A DNA stretch of 53,337 nucleotides. It comes from Cryptosporidium bovis. Lineage: Eukaryota; Apicomplexa; Conoidasida; Eucoccidiorida; Cryptosporidiidae. A model generated the notes under the pieces. The model made no database searches. It saw only the letters and a list, made by a program, of their open reading frames with translations, and was not told the DNA's origin. Every line of letters begins with the position of its first letter. Positions within the stretch are counted from its first letter, which is position 1. Positions 9,546 to 18,969 of this stretch are shown piece after piece. The position numbers and the translations under genes were made by a program. Location of the stretch: positions 1-53,337 of the forward strand of contig VHIT02000022.1 in assembly GCA_009768925.2 (NCBI GenBank), given 5' to 3'.

Positions 9546-9915
9546 AAAGAGTTACTTGTGTGTTGAAAGATACATCAATTATCATTTAAGATAATTATTT
9601 CAATTATATCTACTACCACTATTGTTATCATTATTTATTTGACAAAATATTGTTTGGGGGATATTTATATTCATATTTTTCCTTTTTTTGTGAATAATAC
9701 CACATAGATACATACACATGCATATTTTTGCTCGCTGTAACATCTTTTTTCACATAATTCTATTTATTTCCAATATTTTTTTTTCTAAAATATTACAGGA
9801 GAGGGGTGAGGGGGGGAGAGAGGAAGTCGGAAACGAACAATGAAAGTGCACATTGAGAAAAAAAAAACACTAATATAGTCAATTATATTATTTAAACAAA
9901 ATAAAAATAAAGAAA
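9546..9915. other. Intergenic region with a G-rich purine tract
   Basis: Mostly AT-rich, but 9797-9826 is an almost pure purine run containing GGGG and GGGGGGG blocks, very unusual in this sequence. It lies about 90-120 bp before the ATG7 start and could be a promoter element or a two-layer G-quadruplex. Nothing else was seen. Confidence 0.5.
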
Positions 9916-11956
9916 ATGAATAATAATTTTGAATTTAATATAATATCGGAATTACCTAAGGTGCAAATTGAACTAGGGTTTTGGAAAACTTCTAGTAATC
10001 TAAAATATAATGAACTCAAACTTCAAAATGAATATATTGATATCTTTGGTTTCTATAATTCACAATATAATATTGTTAGAATAAGAGAAGAGTCTATTAA
10101 ATCAAACAATAAATTGCACGAGTCAGGTATGTCATTGTGAATTTAATAATAATTATAATATTATTGTTAAAATATTACTATTTGTTAATTATTTTAAAGT
10201 TTAAATTACTTATATATTTATTAACTTTGTTATTCCAATAAACGAACTAAAAATAAATTGTTTAGAATACAATAATTTGATTAAAGGAAAATTAAGATTA
10301 TTAAATTCTTTGCATGAAATTCTACATCTAAATAAAGATATTGAATCAAATCCTCAAATACACTTCTCTACAAATATTGAAACAATAAATAATTGGTTTA
10401 GTGAAATAAATAACAAAAAACATGAACATTATCCATTTTCTTTCTTACTGTTAATATATTTTGATTTTAAAAAACAGATAGCATATTATAGTATTTGTTT
10501 CTCAAATATAAATAAAGTTTTTGAATTTAAAATACTAAATAATAGTGATAGTAATAACAATCCAAGTACATCTGATTTTTATGATATTATAATACTACCA
10601 ATTACTCATAATGATAAAAATAATAATTCTTCTTTAAATTTAGAATCAATTAAAAATTCAAAACTATGCCGTGATATTTTAATTAAATTAAAAAAAGATA
10701 TCTCAAAATATAGTAATAATGTAGTTAATTGTCCCTGGTTCTTCATTACAATACTTTCATACATACTAATTGATAAAGATAATATAACTGATGTCATTTC
10801 CATTAAACCTAATTTTATTAAACAAAGTAATTCTATGATTAATAATAAAGCTGAAATTAATGACGATAAATTACTTTCATTTGATTTAAGAACACATTTT
10901 GACTCATATACAATACAACAAAAAATAAATAATATCAACATTGATCTTATAAGATGGAGAATAGCCCCCGAGTTTGACCCTAATAAGTTTAAAAATTTGA
11001 GGTTCTTACTTATTGGCAGTGGCACTTTAGGATGCAGTGTTTCAAGAAATTTGATCGGGTGGGGAATAAGAAATATTACTCTTGTTGATAACTCTGAAGT
11101 TAGTTTAAATAACCCATCTAGACAATGTTTATTTACTTTTGAAGATGCTAAATTAAAAAAAAATAAAGCATCTGCTGCTATTGAAAGGTTAAGATATATT
11201 TGTCCCGATTTAATGGGTCATGATTTACCTTTTGATGTGCCTATCCTTAACGATCCTACAATCAGTGATAATGAATTCATACAAAAATGTGAAGAATTGA
11301 AAGAAATAATACAAGATTCTGATGTTATACTTTTACTTACAGATACAAAAGAATCTAGACTTATTCCAACTATTCTTACTTCATTTATTAATAGGCATCA
11401 CAGAAATAAAGACAATCCGATTCTTTGTATTACAGTTGGTCTTGGGTTTGATTCTTTTGTAGTCACTAGAAATACATTTATTGAAGATAAAGTAACATCT
11501 GATCAAAACGACTCTAACGGCTGTTATTTTTGTGGTGACCTATCTGTTAATTCAAAAACTGACCTTTTTGATATTCCCATTGATCAACAATGTTCAGTTG
11601 TTAGAATTGGAAATAGTTATATTGCATCTTCTATTGCAGTTGAGCTTATCATTAATTTATCTCAAAGTAATGGATATTGGAATTCAACTCATTGTGATAA
11701 TGTTGAAAGTATTTTAGGATCTTATCCACAATGCATTCGTGGATGTCTAAATGGTTTTTCCATTAAAAATTCCTCCATTCAAAGAAACAATAATTGTATT
11801 GCTTGTTCTAACAAAATTTCAGATGAAATGTTAAATAACGAAAAAAATTTTTTATGCCAAATATTCAACGATCCTAAACAACTTGAAACCTTTTCTGGAT
11901 TAGACAAATATAAACAGCATATTGAAAATAATATTAATATAATTAGCGACTTCTAA
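9916..11956 (+). CDS. ATG7: ATG7, E1-like activating enzyme for ATG8/ATG12
   Basis: Two exons, 9916-10126 and 10266-11956, give 633 aa; the join (phase 1, GTATGT donor, TTTAG acceptor) restores the conserved N-terminal block. ATG7 activates the ubiquitin-like proteins ATG8 and ATG12 with ATP and passes them to ATG3 and ATG10. The N-terminal ATG7-specific domain is visible (ELGFWK near residue 20, then LIKGKLRLLN and the FLLLIYFDFKKQ block). The adenylation domain has the nucleotide motif GSGTLGCSVSRNLIGWG at about 321-337, VDNSEVSLNNPSRQ after it, and the Cys pairs CYFC and CIAC. The catalytic Cys is residue 513 in DQQCSVVR, matching the family's DQQCTV. The C-terminus keeps the IRG and IACS segments. 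It is slightly shorter than yeast and human forms. The stop is 9 bp from the stop of the convergent gene. Confidence 0.93.
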
Positions 11957-11965
11957 TATTAATAA

Positions 11966-14900
11966 TTATTTTTTTATCTTATTTGATTTTGTGGCTTTTT
12001 TGCTATTTACTATCATAAAGTTTTTACCACTCCTATTTTGAATCGGAAAATCACGAATTTCTGTGTTACCACCTATTACATATTTACTGCCAACCATGGA
12101 AGTATTATCATATCTTTTTGATGATTCTATTGATAAACCTTCATTGTACCATTTCATAAAATTTTTCTCAATTTCTTCTGTAGATATTATAGATGTTCCT
12201 GCTATTGGTAATATATCTTCAAATTGTTTTCGCACTTTAATATATCTTTCATGATCATATTCATGATCCAACCTTCCATCAAGTGGATCCCATCTTGGTG
12301 GTAATATCAATTCATTCAAGCGTTTCATGTCTAATAGTTCTTTTACATCCGGACGAATTGGAATATTAAATCCAAATACTTTATCATACATATTATTACT
12401 CTTTAATTCATTCAACTTCCTCTTTCTTTCTTTTCTTATTTCTTTCGCTATCATTCTCGCATCTATTATTCTCAACCTAAATTCTTCGTCATCCGGATAT
12501 ACCATTGGTAATGCATCCGGAAATATTTGTTTAAAGTTTTTCTGTAACAACCGACTTTCTGATATATTTGAATAACGCATATCAGATAAAAATTTGAATA
12601 AGTCATCTGATGCAGTTTTTAATACTAAAAAAATAGTTAAGAGTTAATTTTTTATTTTTTAATAGTCAATATAGCATATTTAAACTTACATGTTGACTCT
12701 CCAAATTGTTGTGAGGAAAATATTACCCTTGCACCTTTTGCTCTAAATTGAGAATTTTTTACTGCTGTTTCTATACCTAAAATTCGAATGTTATTCATCA
12801 TTGCTTTTCTAACTTCTGCTAATAATTCTGTTTCAGTATCTACAGGTATATCTGAATTTGATCTATATCCTTTTATCTTTGGAATTAAATATCTCAGAGT
12901 TTGACCTTGTGGTTCAAAAAATCCTGCAGAAAACAGTAATTTACCAACATCCTTTGCCTCACAATCAAATATATCTCCTTGCTCTATAATATATAGCATT
13001 TGTGATGCTGCCTCGTCTGGAAAAGGTGACTTCAACAAACCCATTAATAAGTTATTTTGTTCGTTTTCTCCAAGTTTATGTTTATAATATAAAGAAATAC
13101 CATCTTTTGATTCTGTTGTATCTAATAATTGTTCTTTTACACCATAAAGTTGTTTATGCTCATTATATCTATGTATTAACAAACAACAATCTACAAACAT
13201 TTGTTGCACTAAGAATAATACTGTAATTAAATGTATTATAATTATTGAAACTTCAATTGTAAATCCATAGTTTGGATAATGAGTAAGAACACAAAACAAA
13301 CATATTATTGATACCAGTGAAAGTGTTGGTATAACAGTAGTACTGAAAATATCTATTGAAAATATCCACCATGGTTTATCCATCTTGAAGTTTTCATCAC
13401 TATCCACATTTTCAGTAGGAAATATTACACTTTCTATAAGCATTATTATTGAATATACCGAAAGTAAAAACAATGTAAGATTTCTCGCTGTCATAAAATT
13501 AAAATTCACTATTTGTATTATTGATGTTATTATATAGAATCTAAACGATTCCCAAAACAAAAATGGTAATCTGTATCCAGAAAATAAAAACCCACTACTT
13601 ATCAGATACAATTTATCTCTTCGAATTATTCTTTTTTTTATAAAAAAATATGCTATAATGTTTATGAGTGGAAAAAAAAATACATAATAAATATAACAAA
13701 ATAATGCTATTTCATTTAATGTATTACATGGTAATATATATGATTGATGTTGTACGGAACCATATCCTGGTATTGTTCTACAAGCCATTGAACTTACAAT
13801 TGACCAAGTTACAGGAGTGTATATCAGTGTTAAAAATACTTGGCAATTCGTTATAAATCTATATGTCGATTTCTCTGTTTGATCTCTTAACATCTCATGA
13901 AATTTTTCAACTCTAATTGACAAATCTATGTTATTCATTCTTGTGTCATGATTTATTCTTTCATTTTCATTATATATCCTTGCTACATCAATTATATGTT
14001 TAATAGTAAATATTATAAATAATAATAATACACCCAATATTGGCATAATTGATAATATCATTAGATCAGCTTTGATATCAGTAATATTAACGTCTCCAAT
14101 ACTACTTAATGTTATAGGAAATAACTTCAAAAGACACTTTATTGGAAACATTCCTACGGGTAACCAAAGATTTGTTGACATGAATTGTAATATTTTTAAG
14201 TATATTGTGAAGAATTCATCCATATTTTTAAGATCTTTATCATAGTAATATATAAACATTCCATAAGTTGTACTTATTGATAAATAAAATATTAATATTT
14301 TAAACTTTGCAATTACTGACGATTTTTTTCCACTTATGAGAGTATATTTACATGATAATTCGCTTATCCTCGAAATACAATACGTTATTAACAATATCAA
14401 TATTATTATTCCAATAAATATGCATAGGAGTAAATACTTATTTGGGCATTCCTCACATATTCTTGAATATCCATTTTCAATTGGATAATGATCATCTGAA
14501 CATGTATTACAAAGTGGTCCAATATAACCCTTCTTGCAACTAGTACAATCTGGTAAACACGAGTTTTTATTTGGACATCTTATTATTATTCCAGACTCTT
14601 GACTACTCATCCACCATCCCCCTTCTGCTGTTTTTACATTATTCTCACAATAATTCTCATCAATCTTTCCAGGGCATATGTACGAATTTTCCTCTTCTGG
14701 ACACTTTATACAATTCGTCGTACCTTCGAACCTATAATACCCCTCAATACAGTAACAACCTGCATAACTAGATACCCCTACCTTCCCAAATGTGCTTGAA
14801 AATATTGGACACTTATTACATCCCGACAAATTACTTGTTATTGCAATTGTGTCAACTGGACAAAGCTCACAAGTCCCACTTGAAGATGTATAACTCCCTG

Positions 14901-15012
14901 CATTACATGGGGTTCCAGATGGAACTAAAGTATTACCAAATTTTATTTTTTTTTCTACCAAAAAATATATCAAAAATACAAATAATACCCATCGTACTAA
15001 TACTTTCCTCAT
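11966..15012 (-). CDS. GCC2/GCC3-type Cys-rich multi-pass membrane protein, 993 aa
   Basis: Two exons: 15012-12690 and 12624-11966, separated by a 65-bp intron with a GTAAGT donor and TTTTTTTAG acceptor. The phase-1 join gives GEST-LLKTASDD and continues to the stop at 11966. Residues 1 to about 22 are a signal peptide. Residues 35-190 are a Cys-rich ectodomain with GCC2/GCC3 and ephrin-receptor-like spacing (CNAGSY, CELCP, CNKCP, CYCIEGYY, CIKCP, CTSCKKGYIGPLC). About eight to ten hydrophobic spans lie between residues 195 and 640, then a hydrophilic tail of roughly 350 residues predicted to be cytosolic, including a basic helix (KEIRKERKRK) and a PPRWDPLDG motif. The layout suggests a receptor- or channel-like plasma-membrane or organelle protein; ligand and function are unknown. 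Confidence 0.82.
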
Positions 15013-15218
15013 GTTTATCTTCTACCTTTAATTATTTAATAAATATACCCATTCCACAAATCAAAAACACAGTATGTCATCGAATATATAAATTCAATAT
15101 GTTTTCATCAGTTTATTATTTTATGGTTATTATTGACAAATTATTTTTACTTTTCTCGCCTATTTCTTTTACAAATCTATTAATGGAAACTTTTGACTAC
15201 ATAAAATTATTAAACCAT

Positions 15219-15236
15219 AGCGCCACACAGGCGCCA
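15219..15236. promoter_or_regulatory. Paired E2F-like GCGCCA motifs
   Basis: AGCGCCA and AGGCGCCA occur 4 bp apart, about 210 bp upstream of the GCC2/GCC3 protein gene on the minus strand. Both resemble the TGGCGCCA element reported upstream of Cryptosporidium genes. Confidence 0.4.
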
Positions 15237-15456
15237 CATTTGCATATACTTTCAAATGTCAAAGTTAAATATTGTATTCATTCTTGTTTGTTTTATCTTG
15301 ATTCAATTTTATCTTTTCATTAAGTTATATGTTTAATATTAGTGATAAAAAATAACTAATATTATATAAAAATATTGTTATCCCAGCTTACAATTTTTTT
15401 CAAAATCTTCTGCAAATAAGTTACATGCAAATTACGTACACAAATTTCCTCTTAAT

Positions 15457-15464
15457 TGCATGCA
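15457..15464. promoter_or_regulatory. TGCATGCA, candidate ApiAP2 site
   Basis: Exact palindrome in the divergent promoter region, 445 bp from the gene on the minus strand and 555 bp from the gene on the plus strand. Confidence 0.4.
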
Positions 15465-16018
15465 TATACCGTAAATTCATTTTTTTGGAAAATATGTGAA
15501 TTTGAAATACAAATGGCTGCATTTTCTCATATTGAGCATTCTTTTCTGCATATGTAGTGATATTGTTTATCTTATTTAGTTTACACATAAGATTACCCAT
15601 TAACTTTTTTTTTTTATTCTCATTTTAGTTCTTTTTTTTGACGATTTTATTTGTATGTCAGTTATTGAATTACCATGCGTTAGTTTAAAAAATAGTATAA
15701 AGGTTTATGGTGATTTTTTGTCGGAAAAACTATCGACAAATCAATTTTTTTTCATTTATTCATTATTATTTTATCGATTAAATTTGTGGAATAATTTTTC
15801 TAAAATCCTATATAAAGGTTTTTTAATTACATTATTTTACAAAATATCCATTTCACTAAATAACGATACATAAAAGGAGTTTAGGAAGTCAAACAAAAAA
15901 TATTCTTGGTAAAGAGTGAAAAAAAAAATTTATGCAACTAAAAAAGTTATAAAGTAACAAAATATAAATATATTAGTATTGGATATATTAAAGAAATAAA
16001 AAATAAGGTTGTTGTATA

Positions 16019-16616
16019 ATGGGAATTAATAAAATATTAATAATCATTATCGGGTTATTATTAATAAACACACAAAATGAGGTTAATTGCCTCAATATTA
16101 ATTCTCACTCTTACAAAATTAATTTAAATGAAACAATATCAAAAGATGAAATTTTGAAAGAAATTAAAGAGCATTATTTACAAATTAATGACACAACAAA
16201 CAATACAGGAATCTTAAATGAAGAGGTGAGTTTTAGTTTCTTCGGTAAATAGAAACATCAATTGATCCCAAAACTTATTTTACTTACAAAATGTAACAGG
16301 TACTAAACAACACAATAGAAGAATTGACAGACTTGTCTAATGATATAGAAACTAAATTAAATGAATTAAAAAAGAAAGAAGTAATGTAAGTTATGTTAGA
16401 CTTTATATATTTATTTATAGTTTTTTTAATGTAAAATTTAACAGAATGGATTTGGACAAAAAGAATATTGGAGTATTTGCAAGTATTACAATGATTGCAC
16501 TAGTATTATTGTTTTATCTTGGCGTAGCACATATGGAAGATGCATTGAAAGATGCAACCATTTTATATGGGGAGGGTAGTTCGCCTCAAAATGTAATTTT
16601 TGATCCAAGATGGTGA
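16019..16616 (+). CDS. Small signal-peptide protein with one TM span, 154 aa
   Basis: Three exons, 16019-16225, 16300-16385 and 16445-16616, join in frame (phases 0 and 2) with GTGAGT, GTACTA-preceding CAG, GTAAGT and AACAG borders. The start has a signal peptide (GINKILIIIIGLLLINTQNEVNC). The lumenal part of about 80 residues has NxT sequons (NET, NDT, NNT) and a charged helical segment (LKKKEV). One TM span follows near residues 105-124 (GVFASITMIALVLLFYLGVA), with a short tail ending FDPRW. This is a type I membrane topology. The shape recalls small V-ATPase accessory or secretory-pathway proteins, but I see no diagnostic motif, so function is left open. It converges with eIF2D, 85 bp away. 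Confidence 0.75.
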
Positions 16617-16701
16617 TGACGTGCAATTTTTTAATATAATAAAAAATCTGAAATAAAAATAACTAGTCTGGTGAATTAATTATTGTATAAACCATATGAA
16701 A

Positions 16702-18693
16702 CTAACGAACTTCAATAAATGATTTGGGAATTCCCCATTTACTAGATAAAAAATCTGAAATTTGATCCGTAACATTTCCTTGTATAACAACACCAATGTT
16801 TAAGTCTGAAGGAAATCCCTTTATTTCTGATGCTGTTGCTGAACATGCAAATTTTTTTTGACATGATTCTGCAACCTCTTGAGGATTTAAACCAAACTGG
16901 CTTATATAAGGACTAATAATTGTAACAAATTTTCTAGCACCAGTTCTAGATTCGGTATATATTAAAATTGATTTACAATTTCCTCTTATTATGTTTGGAT
17001 TTTCGTTTGAATTGACATTGAATGAATTATTTCTAATATAATAGAAAGGTTTCAAGAAGCTCGGAATGGACTTAAATAAATTTGATAATGGAATAATATC
17101 ATTATCTTTATTTGAAATCAAACTCATTAAAGTTTCGTCCAACTTTACATGGGTTAACTTATTGCAATTTGACCCTGGATCACAAACTCTCAGATTATTA
17201 GAGTTAATATAATATTCAATTGCTCTTCTTGCATCTAATATCGAAATAAAAAATTGCTTCTTTTCACCCCTTGATGTCTTTAATAAATAAATTTCACCAA
17301 ATTTATCACTGTCGTTGTTTGAAATGTAATAATCGATAACCATTTGTAAATTTGAATTTGGTTGGTAAATGTTAATTACTTCCATTGATTGACTATTCCC
17401 TTCACTATTATTTGTATTTTTTGCTCTTCCACTGAAGTTATTATTAGATAAACTATTTGATTCTCTTCCTACCTCAGTTTTTAATTTCCTTTTTCTAATC
17501 AACTCAAGTTCGGCAAAAATACAATTTGTAGAATTATCCTTTTCTTTTAAACTTATTTTTTCGATGTTAATCTCAACAATATTCATGATTCCTATTCTAT
17601 TTTGTTTAATAGCTAAAATACCTGTTTTATTATAATGTTGAAAAAATTTTGAAATTTTAATATAAGAAGAATTTTTAATGTCTAATGGTATCCCATAGAT
17701 TCTTAAAGATAAACGAGACATTCTATCCCATATTGCCGATGAATCCAACGGAAGAACAGACTTACTGTCCTTCAAACTATCTAATACCTGAAATAATAAC
17801 ACTTCCAAAAGAAAATCATATTTATTTTTATCGATTACAATATCTTCTTTTTGATCTTTCGTCTCAATACCAATATTATCATTAATTGACACTTTTTCCG
17901 TAATAGCTGAATTGAGATTGTCAACTGTTAACTCCTCAACCTTTTTTTTCTGAGTACTAAATTCAAAATTACCTTCTGCTGAAAGTGCATCGTTACAGTG
18001 ATGTATAACCTTAAATACCTTTCCTTTTCGTAGTTCTGGTGTCTCTATCTGATTCCAATCTACTAGAGATATCCCTATTGCAATAGGATGCTCGTCGCTT
18101 CTACACTTGATCACCCATATTTGATCTTTTTTTATTCCTTCTATTCCAATACTCTCGTCAAAGAGAACCCCTCCTGCCATTAAATCAGCCCCATTTAAGA
18201 TATAAGTTTTAACATGATCTAAAACAATGATTTTTGGTAATACAAAAATTGAACCGTAGATCCAAATAAGCTGTAGAGTAGGAAATATTTTTCCTGACCC
18301 AAACTCAAAGAATAACGGAATAACTGCAGGATATTTTACTATATTTGACACATTTGGCTTGAAATCCAAATTAAAAGTTGGTGAGACACTTTCCAAAATG
18401 TCACTCTGCACCTTTTCATGTTTCAAATTATCACCATCTTGAAGAGATTTGTCAAGATAAAAACTAGATTCACCTTCAAATTCCTGCCTATAGAGAATTC
18501 CTCTATTCGTTTCTTTAGTCTCGAACTTTACTGAAAATATTTTTAAATCTTTTTTTTTTCTTTTCCCCAAAATTATGTCACAAATCTTAGAATTCAAGTT
18601 ATATTGATTTAGTAGTCGATCTTTTAACTGAGTAACTGAGCGACGACCCAAAACAGTCTCCCCACCCGTTTGAGGCACTTTTTTCTTAAACAT
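16702..18693 (-). CDS. EIF2D: eIF2D, translation initiation/recycling factor, 663 aa
   Basis: Single exon. eIF2D binds the small ribosomal subunit and helps deliver or remove tRNA at the P site. Domains in order: an N-terminal DUF1947-like region starting MFKKKVPQTGG; the segment YPAVIPLFFEFGSG followed by a PUA domain at about 150-240 with the VLDHVKTYILNGADLMAGGV core; a winged-helix/SWIB-like middle at about 290-400; and a C-terminal SUI1/eIF1 domain at about 585-660 with SRTGARKFVTIISPY and GNVTDQISDFLSSKWGIPKSFIEV. Length is close to the human 584 aa, with extra Asn/Ser linkers. The stop is just after FIEVR, as expected for the SUI1 end. It shares a 276-bp divergent promoter with SAC1. 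Confidence 0.9.
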   Translation of the reverse strand: MFKKKVPQTGGETVLGRRSVTQLKDRLLNQYNLNSKICDIILGKRKKKDLKIFSVKFETKETNRGILYRQEFEGESSFYLDKSLQDGDNLKHEKVQSDILESVSPTFNLDFKPNVSNIVKYPAVIPLFFEFGSGKIFPTLQLIWIYGSIFVLPKIIVLDHVKTYILNGADLMAGGVLFDESIGIEGIKKDQIWVIKCRSDEHPIAIGISLVDWNQIETPELRKGKVFKVIHHCNDALSAEGNFEFSTQKKKVEELTVDNLNSAITEKVSINDNIGIETKDQKEDIVIDKNKYDFLLEVLLFQVLDSLKDSKSVLPLDSSAIWDRMSRLSLRIYGIPLDIKNSSYIKISKFFQHYNKTGILAIKQNRIGIMNIVEINIEKISLKEKDNSTNCIFAELELIRKRKLKTEVGRESNSLSNNNFSGRAKNTNNSEGNSQSMEVINIYQPNSNLQMVIDYYISNNDSDKFGEIYLLKTSRGEKKQFFISILDARRAIEYYINSNNLRVCDPGSNCNKLTHVKLDETLMSLISNKDNDIIPLSNLFKSIPSFLKPFYYIRNNSFNVNSNENPNIIRGNCKSILIYTESRTGARKFVTIISPYISQFGLNPQEVAESCQKKFACSATASEIKGFPSDLNIGVVIQGNVTDQISDFLSSKWGIPKSFIEVR

Positions 18694-18755
18694 TCCTCCT
18701 AAATCCTTTTTTAGTTACTAGTCTAAATTTTTGTTTACAATATTCTAACATCTAG

Positions 18756-18763
18756 TGGCGCCA
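18756..18763. promoter_or_regulatory. TGGCGCCA, candidate E2F-like site
   Basis: Perfect 8-bp palindrome centred in the 276-bp divergent promoter of eIF2D (start 18693) and SAC1 (start 18970). A half-related GGCG follows at 18767. The motif is reported as over-represented upstream of Cryptosporidium genes and attributed to an E2F/DP-like factor. Confidence 0.55.
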
Positions 18764-18969
18764 TTCGGCGGTAATGTTATTATTTTAATATTTTGTTCAC
18801 ACGAGAGGATCAATACATGCATAGTATTTCATTAACATCAAATACATATTATGGTATAGATATTTAAACACTGTACAAATAAAGGTATATTCAATTATAA
18901 AACTCGTAGAAATATAAGATTTAACCATATTATTATTTACTCCTTTTTTTTGTAAAAGAGGAAACAAAA

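Larger units (their letters stand above)
15013..16018. other. Divergent promoter region, no gene
   Basis: About 1 kb between the divergent genes at 15012 and 16019. It contains the paired GCGCCA motifs at 15219-15236 and a TGCATGCA at 15457-15464. A 72-codon open frame at 15655-15873 is very hydrophobic, has no recognisable features and is probably chance. Confidence 0.5.

Noticed and set aside
11966-12580. Stand-alone 204-residue minus-strand gene
   Set aside because: The frame is open upstream of its first ATG up to a TTTTTTTAG acceptor, and the phase fits the GTAAGT donor at 12689 of the larger gene. It is the last exon of that gene.
15655-15873. 72-codon ORF on the plus strand
   Set aside because: Highly hydrophobic and T-rich, no motif, no signal-peptide layout, isolated in a promoter region. 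Most likely chance.
16445-16616. Assignment of the small TM protein as a V-ATPase accessory (ATP6AP2/Ac45-like)
   Set aside because: Topology is similar, but none of the family's residues can be matched with confidence.
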